Below are positions 35,982 to 48,827 of a stretch of 64,000 bases of DNA, one piece after another. The notes under the pieces were generated by a model that was not told where the DNA came from, made no database searches, and saw only the letters and a list, made by a program, of their open reading frames with translations. The DNA is from Vermamoeba vermiformis (lineage: Eukaryota; Tubulinea; Echinamoebida). The DNA lies in assembly GCA_045837725.1 (NCBI GenBank), contig JBEWZL010000102.1, positions 186,001-250,000 of the forward strand, written 5' to 3'. The position numbers and the translations under genes were made by a program. Numbering within the stretch: the stretch's first letter is position 1; each line of letters opens with the position of its first letter.

Positions 35982-38373
35982 CTATTTCTTGCCACTCTTC
36001 TTGCCGCTCTCACTCGACAGCTCAGAGTTGCTGTCGTCGCGACTCTTCGACTTGACCTCTCGGCGCCGCCTCTTCGCGCGCTCAGTGTCCTGCTCGTCAA
36101 TCTCCATGCCCTCTTCGTCGTCCTCCTCTTTCGGACTGCCGCGTTGACGACGACTGCGACGCTTCTTGTGCTGCGCCTCGTCCTCAGGCTCAATCTGCCA
36201 GTCATCGTCGTCCTCATCGTCCTCGTCCTCGCGCTCTTCTTCCTCCTCGCGCTGCACGGGCACGGCACTCTTGTCGCTCATGGTCACATCGACGGCGGGG
36301 GGCTCTGCCGGGTGCACTCTCCGTCACGTGCTCGCTGTCACTCATCACCACGTCACTCTTCGCGCCCTCACTCGGCACTGGCACTGCGGCACTCTCGGCC
36401 ACGTCACTCTTCGCTGGCACACTGTCACTCGCTGCTGGTGTGCTGGCGACATTAGTGTTCGGTGATGGCACGTTGCCAGGTGTCACCGTCGCACTCGGTT
36501 CGCTCGGTTTGACCTCGCTCTTCTTCTCCTCACTCGCGCTGTGTTCGCTGTGACGTTTCTTCTCCTCGTCGTCGTGCGGCAGATTCAGCGGCGCCAGTCT
36601 GTTCGTCTCGTTCTCGCCCTCTTTGCGCTCGTTGTTCGCGCCATTGGCTGCGCTGCTCAGACTCAGTTCGTTGCTGGTCAGCGCGGGGCCTGCAGGGGCC
36701 AATGAGCCACTGCCACCGAGCTTGAGCTGTGCGGGACCAGGGCCTTGCAGCGGTCCTGGATGCACTGCTGCGCTCTTGCTGGCCTCGCTGAGTGGCACGT
36801 TGTTGTAGAGTGCTGCGCGCAATATTTGCAGTCGTTGCTGAATGTGCTTGTTGTTCGGATCCAGCTCCGAGGCCCGCGAATAGGCATCGAGCGAGTCATT
36901 GAGCTGATTGCAGGACTCGTAGAGGGTGCCGAGATCGTACCAGACCTCAGAGAGATAGGGATTGAGGCGTATGGCGCGCATGTAGGCGTCGAGTGCATCG
37001 CGGTACTGATTGATCTGATAGTACAGCACGCCAATGCTGCACCAGAAGGTCGGATTGCGACTGTCGCGATACACTGCTTGTTGATAGGCGTCGTAGGCCT
37101 TCTTGTAGCGGTGCTGACTCATGTAGCAGCGGCCCAACAAGTACCAGGTCTGACCGTCTGTGGCATCGGCATCGATCGAGCGCATCAAGTACGAGATGGC
37201 AATCTCTTGCTGCTGCTGTGCTGTCATCACCGTGCCGTCCTCGTTGCGCAGTGTGCTGCCCTCTTTGAGCTCGCTGCTGTCACGTGATTCGTGGCCATTG
37301 CTGTCGCTGCCCTGGTGCGTGGTCAGCAGCGAGTGCGGGGCATTGGCACCTGGCACCAGCGCACTGACATCGCTGCCGAGGTGGTGGTACAGCCAGCCGA
37401 GCTGTTGCAACACCTTGCCGTGATTGGGATTGTCTTTGAGCACGCGTTCATAGGCCTCTTTGGCGTGCGCAAAGTCCTTTTTGAGCTCGTGCACGTGTCC
37501 GATCTGAAACCAGATGTCACCCTGCACGAGCGGTCTGGGCGGCTGTTGAATGATCATTCGGAAGCACTCCAAGCTCTTGTCGTACTTGAGCTGTTGCTTG
37601 TAGATGATGCCCAAGCGGAAGTAGATCTCGTTCTTCTTCTCGAACTGCGGATCCATCTTCAGCACCGCATTGAACGCCTCTTCCGCGTGTTCGAAGGAGC
37701 CATAGCGGTCGTACAATATGCCAATGCCGTACCAGAGATTGGGGTCCTGCTTGGGATTGGAGAGGTGATAGAGGGCCTGTTGATAGGAGGTGTACGCCTT
37801 CTGCAGATCTTCCATCATCAAGTAGCAGTGGCCGAGTGCCCCCCATATCTCACCATTATTGGACTCGATGTTCAGTGAGCGCTGAAAGTACTCCACTGCC
37901 TAATTAGGACAACTGGTCAGCACCCACCCCGCGCGAAGAATTGTCTTAATCGTGAAGTGCGCGGTATTGTGGTCATAGTGCACCAGTCATTGCAGTAATT
38001 ATGATTGCGCGCGAATAATCGGCGAGCATATTTAATTTAATTTTTTTTATCGTGCTGCACGTACCTTGGGATACATCTCCTTCATTCGACAGATCGAAGC
38101 TACTTGAGTGAGTGCTTTAATATTATACGGATTATGGCGCAACGCGTTCTCGAAACAAAACATCGCCTTGTCCAAATCTTGAAGGGATTCCCACAGAGCC
38201 CCTAGAAAAATTACTATAAATTAACTGCCCCACGCAATTGCACGGCCCAATCACGCGCGTGCACCGAGACTAGGCGCGCTAAATATACAACACATGTGAC
38301 ACGTACCGAGCTGCAGCCACGAGCTCTCGTTGGCATTGTTCAACTTTTGCACTATCGACACTTGCGTCGTCAT
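35982..38373 (-). CDS. SSN6: CYC8/SSN6-type TPR corepressor, with apparent 1-base frameshift
   Basis: Exons 38373-38307, 38201-38065, 37900-35982. Ten or so TPR repeats start at WLQLGALWESLQDLDKAMFC and run to NKHIQQRLQILRAALYNN, with the Cyc8/UTX-type pattern (EIWGALGHCYLMMEDLQKAY, LWYGIGILYDRYGSFEHAEEA). A Pro/Ser/Glu-rich tail follows. Cyc8 binds Tup1-type WD40 proteins to repress transcription. The acidic C-terminal tail (EEDDEEGMEIDEQDTE) is open in a frame shifted by one base from the TPR frame. A run of six G (36297-36302) is the likely site; five G would join the frames. I saw no intron that would do so. Confidence 0.85.
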
Positions 38374-38548
38374 GAGCTGGAGGTGTGGTGTGTGCTAGAC
38401 AGTGTCGGTGCTGTTGGATCGGTCGCGAATGCAATAACTGAATGAAATCAAATTTAACTCGCGCATGAAAACAAATTATTTTTTTGGTTGTGATCTGCTG
38501 CGTGTCAAATCAATCGACAACGATGCACGCAGCAACAGAGTGCACAAT

Positions 38549-39793
38549 ATGAGCGACTATGAAGAGAGTGACTACGAGCAGTTGATACACTCCGCATTGC
38601 TCCACAAGCGCACGACACGCGAGGTACATCCACGCTCCACCGCGGCACCGCGCTTCGTACTGCGCGACATAGGTGCCCCAGTGACAGCAGTGCACCTCAC
38701 TGCCAGCACTGCCAGCACTGACGCGCTATTTGTGGGCACGCAGCACGGACTGGTGGCACAGTATTCGCTGCAGAGTTATCGACGCGTGAGTGCAGCACAT
38801 CTGCCGCAACACCGCGCGAGTGTGATGAGCTTGGAAGAGGACAATAGGACGTGGTTGTATAGGTAGGGCATTGCATTGATGCGCGAGCTGGAATGGAAAT
38901 TATTATATTATTATAATTATTTTATTATTTCCAACTAAATTAGCGAATTCTTCTCGCCGTTCAGTGAATTGCAAATCACGTGACTCACGCATTGACACGT
39001 TTGACAGTCAAGCACGTGACGGTGCAGTGCATGTCTACGATCTCGCCGTACAGAGCGCCGTTCGTTCACTGAACACGCAGTGTGAAACTTTCTGCAAAGG
39101 TTGCGTAGGTGAGTCACGTGCTGCCACTTGCCTAATTTGGTAACACTCCTTTCAGGGACGCAGGAAGGTGTGGCACGCTATTGGGTCACTTCGTCCTCTG
39201 CAGAGTCATCGCGCGTCGTACTTTGGTCTATAAATAGCGACGAATCGTTGCAATGCTTGCCTGACCACACTGCCAAATATGGCATGTGCATGGCCACACG
39301 CATGCACGACACGGCCTCATACAGCATCATTGCAGGCACGTACGAGAGCGGTCACGTGCTATTTTGGGATGCGCGTCAGACACACGTGCCACTGACCAGG
39401 GCCCTCGTTCATGAACCAAGCAGTGATGGCACTGCTGTCTCGGGACTCAGCTTTGACTGGCAGAGTGACACGTGTCAAGGAGTGGCAGGTGGCACTGATG
39501 CGCAGCTCGTGTCATTCACTCTCGATGTGTCACGTGCTGAGTGTCACGTGACTGATCGCAGAGTGACAGGTGTCAAAGGCGGTACTGCAGTCGTGCGCTT
39601 CGATGCCAGTTTGACACGTGTCATCACGGGAGGTTGGGATCACGTGACACGTGTGTGGAACTGGCCGTTGACACCCAATGTGACACCTGTCACACTGAAG
39701 CACGCAGCAAGTGTCACTGACCTGTCACTGTCACGTGACTCGACACTCGCCGTCGGCACCAATGACGGGCATGTGACGCTGTGGTCGCTGTAA
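38549..39793 (+). CDS. GNB1L: GNB1L/ASA1-like WD40 protein
   Basis: Exons 38549-38862, 39008-39108, 39156-39793. WD40 repeats: PRFVLRDIGAPVTAVHL, LFVGTQHGLVAQYSLQSYRR, QEGVARYWVT, GMCMATRMHDTASYSIIAG, VLFWDARQTHVPL, and LAVGTNDGHVTLWSL at the end. The order and the short seven-bladed form match GNB1L and fungal ASTRA subunit Asa1, which help assemble PIKK kinases with TTT. An in-frame upstream ATG (38465) would add 28 residues, but MSDYEESDYEQ is a more usual start. The gene contains two perfect TGACACGTGTCA and many other palindromes. Confidence 0.75.
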
Positions 39794-39854
39794 TAGCCTT
39801 ATTTGTACAATTGAAGATTTATAAATAGCTACACCTCTATAATTACAATGGGCC

Positions 39855-40374
39855 CTAGTCGCGCGATGTACCGTCACTGCGCTTCAAATAGCCCATGCTG
39901 CGCAGCACGTAGCGCGTCTGTTGCGCGAGGTGCGAGTCGGGCTGTTCGTTCAGAATGCGATCCAAGTACCGCGCACTGCCACTCAGTCCACCACTCACCG
40001 CGCATATGCTGCTCACGCCCAGGGTGAATATCGCGCGCTTCCACGGCGAGGGCTGTTGACCAGTACGACGCAACACTGCGAGTGTGGGTGAGCTGGATGT
40101 ACCTGACTAGCACCGCACGAATGAGGTTACTTACGCGACCATATGCCTTCTGCGAATATGAACCCGACGCCAAAGCCGATGCCACTCCTACATCACGCAG
40201 TAATTAATTAATTAATTGAAAAAACAATTATTAAATAAAGGCATTGACTTCAATAATTGCGGTGCATGAATATGGTACTGACCTCTTCAATAAATCACGG
40301 TAAATGGATTGCAACAATTTGGTTTCAGGATCGCGTGCAGTAGCGGGAGCAGGTTCCACATTGCTCACATCCAT
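39855..40374 (-). CDS. Small mitochondrial-type membrane protein
   Basis: Exons 40374-40283, 40187-40135, 40075-39855, about 121 residues. A polar N terminus (MDVSNVEPAPATARDPETKL) precedes a Gly-rich hydrophobic stretch (RSGIGFGVGFIFAEGIW). A second hydrophobic stretch follows (KRAIFTLGVSSICAVSGGLSG), then a charged C-terminal helix. This resembles OCIA-domain or MICOS10-like inner-membrane proteins, but neither match is conclusive. Confidence 0.6.
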
Positions 40375-40450
40375 GACTTGCTTTCACTTGCTAGCTACTT
40401 TATTAAGCGTGTTGTTTGTTATGTACAAGGTGTGGTGTGCTGCGCTGAGT

Positions 40451-43112
40451 TCATTTGCGACTGAATGCGCGACTGACGCGCACAGCTCCGATTAACCAAA
40501 AAAGGACAGATGCAGCGAGGACAACGTAGCCGAGTGAAATTCCGCCCTGCAGTCCAGTGCGCGGGGACTGACATCGATCGAGCGTCAGAACTGCATCGTG
40601 AGGCACGTGATTGTGCAAGATTTCATGAACGGCGCGCAAGTCATGTACTAATAAGGAAGTGAGGACTGCAGCCAGTTCTTTAAATTTGAGCTGTTCACTG
40701 AACTGAAAAGCTAATTTTAGCTTGAATGTCATGAGGTTGACGCGTTGTGTCAAGGCCACGTCAATAACACCTGTCAAAAGTGTCAAATGGTGACTCACAG
40801 CGCTGATCTGCTCGAGCACGTGATCAGTCAAGTGAATCACGTGATTGACATGTGCAGCGTCAATTTGCAGCTGAGTGACACTCGTGCTGGGTGCATAAGA
40901 GCTAAAAATAGACGGCAAGCGTGCCACCAGCCAGTCATGCGTCCACTGCGGTGTGACAGCTGTCAACGTGTGACTCGCACCGCCTGTCACGTGACTGCCC
41001 GTCTCAATGTGCAATATCTCGTGCATATGAGATTGAAATTTCTGCAAAGCTAACTGGTGTTCCGCGGTCAGCTGCAAAGTGAGGTGTTCTGGCACGAGAC
41101 CTGCAAATGATGAGTTAGCCTAATTTGGTAATGCACTGCTCGAGCAGTCACTGACCCCAGATGAGCTGCAAACAACTGCGCAACACAGCCCTGGTCGGTG
41201 CATCCCCCGCACTGCAAAGATCTGTCAGTGGTGTATACGCATCGATGTATAATTAAATATGTCCGTATATTTCAGATCGATGTATAATTAAATATGTCTG
41301 TATATTTCAGATCGATATATAATTAAATATGTCCGTATATTTCAGATCGATGTATTAAATAGTTATCGATGTCTATATAAATGTATGCAACACGCTACCT
41401 CTCCACCACACGCGCGTCCTCACACGTGTGGCCCAGATCAATGTGCTGCTGAGTGTCGCGCGGCTGCACGGCTATGACCATATTAGGAAAGGTGTGAGAC
41501 CACGAATTGCGAGTCACGTGATCAGAATCCGTCAACAGCACGTGATCTTCAGTCTCGAGCACCACCACTGGCAACACGTGTCTGTCACTGGACTGCACGC
41601 CACTCAGTGCCTGCCAGTGTCTTTGCACGAATTCGCGAATCACGTGGCTGTCAAAGTACTGTCGCGCAGACGAGTGCACAGTGCCACTGCTGTCGAGGTA
41701 CGCGCTCGTTTTGGATTTGAGGGCTGAGCGCTGCAATCTCCGACATATCTCGCATTCCTGGAGATTTCGTCTCACCACTGACACTTGCACTGCACTGTTG
41801 CCAAATTTAGGCAATGCTGGATTTGTAAGCACGGACTGAATGACAAAATAGAGTTATTTTCGCTGAAAGTAACCAAAAAGGGAAATATTGACCTGAAGCG
41901 ATGCCACATCGAATTTCAGTGAATGCGCCTCGTCACGTGATTGAGTCACGTGCAGGACTACGACTTGTATCTCGCGCTGGAGATCAGTGACGAGAGGCTT
42001 AAAATAGACGCGCGGAACAATGACCTGATCGATCAGACGTGCCACCAGCGTGCTGATGTACCGTGCGAGCAGTGTCGTGTCCAAATTAGGCAAGTCCACG
42101 TGTTCGTGCACACCTTCGCCTGCATGACGCGGTCCTGAACTGGCCCTGGTTGATCGTTAGCGTGCTGCAAATGACACGTGTCAATGCGCGTACCTGCTCA
42201 GTGCGCGGAGATCTACGAAGAGATCGCGGTCTCTGTGCCACTCGTTAGTTCGTTCATGAATGCGTAGTTCACTGAACGCGTACCTCGTCCACATGATGCC
42301 CGCACAGCGCTGATTGGCCAGCACGTAATTGCGATGTGATTGGCCGGGCTCGTTCATGAACAGATACACCGTGCTGGCATACGCGTCACGTGCTTGTCGT
42401 GCCAGCACTGCATCGAGCTGCGACTGCTGCACGGGATTGTGTGTGTCGTGGAGATCTGGCGAGAGTCAGTGCTGCTAAAAATAGCCCTGTCCACTTACTC
42501 TGAATTGCGCGGAATAACTCGGAGTTAGTATCACGTGCTGTCACTTGATAGTGAAATCTCCGATGGCTGGGATAGAATGTGGTGTTTGCAGCTGTCACAG
42601 TTGCCAAATAAGGCAAGTGCACCGTACGCGACAACTGATTGTATATCTGCGACTGAAGCACGTGAGTAAACGTCTAAATTTAGCAGCACGTACTTGCAGA
42701 GTGGCTGGATAATTTCCCACGAGCACCACGTGTACAGTCACGTGTCCCAAGTGTGACAGCAAGAACTGCAGCGAATGTTAATACTTTGCTCGATGCGTCA
42801 TAGTCACTGTTGCCTATTACAGCTGCATTGTCCAAATAAGGCAATTACCTGCAAGGACTGCAGCTCAGCAATGTAATTCTCGCGCGGCTCGGACCAGTAC
42901 TGCTGCAGCTCCCTCTGATCGAGTGCCGCATATGGATCATTGTCGTATGTAGTACTAGCACTATTATCGCTATTTTTCAGCAGCAAATAGCTCACTTTGG
43001 ATTCGCTTTGTTGACGTGAGGTTGAAATCTGTTCGTAGGACTGCGCGGTGAGACCAGTGCATAGTGTGAGCACGGTGATGCATATATATGCGAGTACTAA
43101 GTGCGCATTCAT
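40451..43112 (-). CDS. Large secreted/type I membrane protein, unassigned
   Basis: All exon joins keep the frame through about eight exons to a 60-kDa class product. A signal peptide (HLVLAYICITVLTLCTGLTA) starts it and a C-terminal hydrophobic segment (ISLGYVVLAASVLFWLIGAV) plus a short basic tail ends it, so the bulk is lumenal or extracellular. A CEICRRLQRS motif, NQRCAGIMWTRYAFSELRIH and SAGDAPTRAVLRSCLQLIWG look conserved-like; a plant lumenal membrane family has similar blocks, but I cannot name it. One intron (about 41220-41394) contains a 35-bp tandem repeat. It is divergent from SPT20 (133 bp apart). Confidence 0.7.
41241..41355. repeat. Tandem repeat, 35-bp unit, about 3.3 copies, in an intron
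   Basis: Units at 41241-41275, 41276-41310 and 41311-41345, then a partial unit. Consensus begins ATCGATGTATAATTAAATAT and ends GTCCGTATATTTCAG. Copies differ by one or two bases, so the array is young. It sits in an intron of the membrane-protein gene. No protein or RNA function is evident. Confidence 0.95.
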
Positions 43113-43245
43113 CGTGCTTGCATGGTCGTGTGGTCAATGCGCTCAATACGACTGATTGTTATTTGTCCTTTGATACTGCACACCACACGAGCACTGCAAC
43201 ACGTTATATTTATTATATATATATTTATAGTATAGCACTGGTGAC

Positions 43246-46027
43246 ATGCAGAGTACGCACAACAAGAAGCGAGTGCAGTTCAGATTTGAACAAGAAAGGC
43301 CCGCCAAGCGACAACGCGTGGATGCAGCTGTTACACGCCGAGCAGTAGTGAGCAGTGAGCTCGAATATGAGCACAATAGTGCTGCTGATGATAGACGTCA
43401 CGAGCTCACGGGCGAGTTACTGCCTGCATCGGTGGGTGTGACCGCGAGTAGCTGGATGGAGACTAGAAACGCGTCAGACGATGATTCTAGCACTCAAATG
43501 ACTAGTGATACGCACAATACAGCACCACTAACTATGTCTGGCTTGTTGGGCTCTATTCGTCTGCCTCGATCTGCCGCACCTGGTAATTTAACTTAATTAT
43601 AGCGCAATATTGTTCGAAATATTATACAATTAATATCGCTATGAAATACTATGATTATCATGACTATACACGCATATTCCGTGCTAAGTACTGACGCACA
43701 CTGGTCTGCAGCGGATCCACGCTTCTCAGCAGGCAAGCGAGGTGCGAGTGCACTGCACAAGCGCAAGAGTGACGACAATAGCAGCACTAGTGCCAGCAGT
43801 CTCGCTGCGCAGGGACTCGAAGTGGCACTGATCGTGAATCTGCATCCGCACGGCTATTCACTGAACGATCAAGAGCAGCTGCACGCCTATCACAAACACA
43901 GCGCGGTGTCACGTGACTTGGTGGAGTCGATCGATCACAATCTGCTCTATCATCCGCTGCACGACCTCGTGGCCAATCTGCAGCCCAAGTACGACCACGG
44001 CGCACTGCTGCTGCAGATCCGCGACTTCAGGGGCCCAGTGCTGTCTGCAGCTGATCGGAAGTGGTCCGATGAGGTCACTGCGGAGGCGAGCAAGGACGCG
44101 GACACGGAGCACAAGGAGCCTGAGGTGAAGAGCGAGGTCAAGGACGAGGCTATTAATAGCAACACCAGCGCTAATAATAGCAACACCAATAATAGCACCC
44201 CGAGTGCGGCCAATAATAGCACAGCTGTCGCACCGAGCACTGCTGTCGCTAATAATAGCAGCACCAATAATAGCACCGCTGCCAGCGAGGAGCCAGGTGA
44301 CAGCAAGAGCGAGGAGAAGAAAGACAGCGCGAGTGTCAAAGTGACACCTGTCACACTCAAACATCCAATCACGTGCTTGCATCCCCGACACTCACAGCAG
44401 TCACGTGGTCTGCCCACCGTGCACTACGTGCTGCTGCGACCGAGTTACGAGCACGTGATCGGCGATGTGCGCCAGCTGATCGATCGATTGGTGGCAGAGA
44501 GTGCCAGCAAAGCGAACAACAGCAAACTCAACGACAGCAGTGCTGCCCTGGATGAGAGCGTGGACCTGGACAGCATGATCGAGTCGTTCATTAACCGCGA
44601 TGAGACTAATAATAGCACCACTGACCAGGGCCCTGGTCTGCGCGTCGAGTCCAAGACTGATGCCACCAATCTGCTCGAGGCCAAATTGTTCCGCGCCCTG
44701 GTGCCAGACCTCTGTCTCGATCCCAGTCCCGAGGTATTGTTCCGCAGTAATTCCGCTCACTACAATGCGCGCAAGATGCTGCGCTCAGTGCCGCACAAAG
44801 ATCTCAAGCGCGCACGTGTAGTGCCACGTGTCATCACCACGCCACGTGCTCTCGGTGTATCTCCGGTGATCGAGAACGAGCACGTGATGCAAATTGAAGC
44901 CACCACCGAGCCCACACCCCTAGCGGTTGAGAATGGCCATTCAGTGAACGAGCACGTGGATGAGTCCGCGTCGAGCAGTCAAGTTGACACGATGACACCT
45001 GTCAATGTGACACTCGAGACTGAGCCCGTTACTAGCTCGAGAGTAAGTCTTTGCAACTATTTCGGCGCTGTAGCGATCGATTGACGAGCTAAATTTAGAA
45101 GCGCGAGTCCAAACTGCTGAATTTTCTGCAAACCATCAGCCACGAGGCCCTGGTCGACGAAAACAATCGTTATTTGCACCGCGAATCGATCTACCAGCCC
45201 CTGTCCATCATCACGAGTGCCAAGAGTGCCACCAGTGCCTTGCCAAATATAGGCAGCGAGCTGTCCTTTGCGCACACGAACAAGATGAAGCAGGCGCAGG
45301 AACAGAGTCGCACACTCAAGTACGGCATCAACAAGAACCGCGACTATTTGCAGCTCGAACTCGCCTTCACGCACCAGGGCTCCGATCACGTGCACTTGTT
45401 GCCCGAGGAGCATGATCCGCGCTGGACGGGCAAGCTCTTGGTGCTCAAGGACGTCGTGCCTGGCAAGCCGCTGCCGTCACGTGATCCGCGCTACGAAGTG
45501 GAGTTCTCGATCGGCGATCAGTACCAGACGCAGCTGTTCGTGAACACGCTCAATCAGATCGAGATGCAGCAGGCCGGCACGCAGCTCATTCAAGACTCGG
45601 CTGCGGGCTATCAAGCACACCCGACCCTGCCGCAGACCCTGCCCTACATGCCACCTGGACCCAATCAGCCACCTGGCCCTGGTCAACCTGTGCCTGGCGG
45701 ACCGGTTAAATTGCCTTTTATGGGTGGTCCTGGTGGCGCAGTGCCGGGCATGATCAAACGTCCCGATCAACCCATGATGCCTGGTGGCATGCCAAAACTC
45801 CCGCCCCAGATGAGTGTGGTGCCCCCTGGCGGCATGCCACAGAACCCCATGCTGATGCAACGCAGACAAGGTAAGCGAGTTACATACGAGAGCTAGTACT
45901 GACCTGGACAGTAGTGCCACCTGGTGCTCCACGCCCTGGTGCTCCAATGCCACAGAGCATTCCTGGCCAGCCCTACATGCCACCAGGTCCCAATCAGCAA
46001 TTCCCACCCAATTATCCACATCATTGA
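43246..46027 (+). CDS. SUPT20H: SPT20-like SAGA subunit
   Basis: Exons 43246-43582, 43712-45042, 45099-45870, 45912-46027. The Spt20 core is visible as LEVALIVNLHPHGYSLNDQ, the HDLVANLQPKYDHG segment and ALLLQIRDFR, then a long low-complexity insert of Asn-Ser runs, VHYVLLRPSYEHVIGDVRQL and PDLCLDPSPEVLF. Spt20 holds the core of SAGA together. The C terminus is Pro/Gly/Met/Gln-rich (PYMPPGPNQPPGPGQ), as in many SAGA scaffolds. The Asn-Ser runs are encoded by repeated AATAATAGC words. Confidence in the family comes from the ordered core motifs; the rest is not conserved. Confidence 0.82.
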
Positions 46028-47768
46028 GTGTGTTCATCTGACTTGTAAATATCAGCATTAAAGTTTGTACTATACATAGCATGTTTAAAATGCCATCAGG
46101 GTGGCCAGCCAAATCTGAGGACAATGGCAATATGAAAGTCCAGCCAGCTATGTTTACTGATTGGGGACTATGTACTAACATTTTTGGCATATTCATTCAG
46201 TACATACATGGTTGGGAATGTACTAGCATAAAGTGGAAGACTTCAGTGTCCAATGGTCACTGCTTACTATTCAGACCATCTCCAATGGGGACATTGGCGG
46301 AAACCAAAAATATTTTGTCTGTCCATCATGGACATTGCATCAGATGATGTTGTAATTGACGTCGGACGTCCCGTCCGCAAAAAATTTTTCGTCCGTGGAC
46401 ATTGCGTCCGTCCGGGGTCGCTGCATCCGCTGATGTTAGTAATTGACCAACTTATACCAAACTTTGCCATTAGCACCAGTGGACCCAAGAAGCACTACTA
46501 TTGGCATCAGGAGGCTTTGGGCTAAACGCCAGAGGCTGAAAATGGCAATGTTCTGCAAAGAACTTAAGTACTAGAACTTTGTTCTATTGGCTGCAATACC
46601 ATTGAAAATTTGGAAACACCTAGACCTATCACTATCTAACAAGAAAATATGAGTAATCATCAAAGATATTGTAGTGGCAGCAATTTGTAAATTTTCAGCA
46701 TTAAGTATGAACCCACCCACCAGCACATATTTGGCACAAAACAACTATACGTATTTTATGCAACCCTGAACTTTGGCTACAATACATTGTCACCTAGCTA
46801 TGAAATTTTTTTTGAATCATCTCTACTTTTTTATGTTGTAACCTTTGTCCAGTATGGTGGCAAACCTTGTTATAATGAAGGGATATGCTTAATCATATAC
46901 ATGGCATATAGAAATCTTGTTAAAATCTTCATACTATATGATGTATGGTCGGGGACGCGGCCAGGTTTTTGGGATGGGACGTCCGCCGCCAAAACCATCC
47001 TACACCATGCGCCGTTGATTGTTTTCAAGTGCCGTCTGGGGGAGCCGCCGGGGATCAACTCTGCTGTTAGCATCAGCAGACCCAATCTTGATCTTTGGGC
47101 TAAATGGTGGAGGCTGACTTCTAAGTTCTGTGAAGAACACTGCACCATGTCTGCAATATGGCCTTGATGCCGCCATTCATCCTACTTGGTAATTAGCAAT
47201 TTTTTTTATTGAGACTCATTATCTTTTTTCAGCTTAGATTGTAGTGCATTAGGCCTACAGCAAAAAGAAGTGCTTTGCAACCCTCCTTTACCCTCGCCCC
47301 CCCGTTCCGCCAAAAAAAGAAGTCAGTATTAACTAGTGCTGGATATCCTTTTGGGGTATCGATATCGAAGTTTTTTAGAAAGCCCTATCATTTGCCATAC
47401 ATTATCAGCTCTCTACAGCAGCCTTCTGTCAAGGTTACTCTTTCCTCATATATTTACATATATTCAACTGAAGCTTAGGCAGACAAAATTATGATTGAGC
47501 ATGAGGGTTGGAGGCTGCTGGGCAGGAAACAAAACTTTTCAATATCGTTGATATAAAATCAATATGTAAGAGCGCAACCAGGGATAGGAGTCTGATTTGG
47601 AAAGTATGATTGCACACAGATAAGGACTCACTTTGGAGGAGTCTGCCTAATTGAACAGACGTGCAGACAGGACAGGAATGGGCCGTAGTTATGGGTTCTC
47701 ATGAAATAAAACCATGGGTGGATGAAAAATGACTTTCGTGAATGTAAATTTAATTCGTCAGGGGTAAT
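46028..47768. repeat. Gene-free island with decayed dispersed repeats
   Basis: No long frame or splice pattern looks like a gene. Two segments, about 46430-46550 and 47060-47145, are diverged copies: TTAGCACCAG/TTAGCATCAG, GACCCAA, TTTGGGCTAAA and GAGGCTGA, TTCTG and AGAAC occur in the same order. CG-rich words (GACGTC, CCGTCCGC) cluster before each. A pair this diverged suggests an old non-autonomous transposon or other repeat family; no ends or coding parts are recognisable. The sequence style (CATGG-rich, few palindromes) differs from the flanking genes. Confidence 0.5.
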
Positions 47769-48827
47769 CTAATTGTCCTTCTTGATCTTTGCAGCACCAT
47801 TTGCAGCACCATTTGCAGCACCATTTGCAGCACCAGTCTTGCCGTCCTTCTTCGTGTAAGTGCGAGAGAAGAAGCGGTTGAAGAGCAAGTTGAAAGTGGC
47901 ATTGGCAAAGATGGTGACACCGACAATGGTCACTGAGCCCGAGCAGTGTTGTTGACTGTTCACGTACAGCCACAGCGCGAGCACGGCGAGATTGAAGTAG
48001 AACTGCGTGATTTGCATCTGCGTCAAGTGTTTCTGCAGCACCGATCAGTCGCGTTACTATATAAATATATATATGCATGTGTGACACGTACCTTCCACCA
48101 GATTCGCGCGTCAGGGTCGAGTGTGGTGCGCAGATAGTAGTAGTACATGACCGTGTGCACCAGGGTGTTGGTCACCACGCCGATCCACTGAAACGTTGTG
48201 TTCGTCAACAGGCCCAACCACGTCGCGAAGAGTGTCAGGATGTGGTGATAGACGTGCAAGAAATCTAACGGTTTCTGTGCAGTGTGAGTGTCAATAGCAG
48301 TCACGTGATAGCAGTTGCTATATTTAGCTACGAAGATCGCTGCCGTACCTTCTTGAGGGCAATGAACACGGTATCAATAAATTCGTAAAATTTGCTCAAG
48401 TGGAAGATCCAAACCCAATAAGCGACGCGTCCTTTGTAATAACGACCATTCGGGTCGCAGAACAAGTCATTAGGCGTAGCATTTTCCTGTCAAAATGAAA
48501 GGTTAGATCCCAAACTGAAATTCAAAAAATATCTTAAATTCGAAATACTGAGAATAGTCCTACCGTGAGCATGGCCATAGCGAGGTCATATAACAGACCC
48601 GACAGCACGACAAAAGATCCAACGCTCAAAATCAAGTTGTGCAGCGCTTGAGGATATTTCAGCGAGAGTTGAAAGGGAAGACCATATTTGAGACCAAAAA
48701 TAGTAATTAAATAGACTATAGAGGCACCTACAGGCCACTGCCACTCCGAGAATGGCGTGACACCGTATTTAAATTCAAAGTTGTTCATGTAGTGATTGGC
48801 GTCCTCGATCCACTTGTTGAGCTCCAT
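47769..48827 (-). CDS. ELOVL-type very-long-chain fatty acid elongase
   Basis: Exons 48827-48564, 48486-48349, 48274-48092, 48032-47769. Hydrophobic helices surround the ELO signature KPLDFLHVYHH, with the HxxHH box, and FHLSKFYEFIDTVFIALKK and NTLVHTVMYYYYL. The enzyme condenses malonyl-CoA with acyl-CoA in the ER. A repeat of four GCAAATGGTGCT-like 12-bp units gives an (AANG)n-like run before the C terminus. The end KIKKDN is a canonical KKXX ER-retrieval signal. Length (about 280) is normal. Confidence 0.92.
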
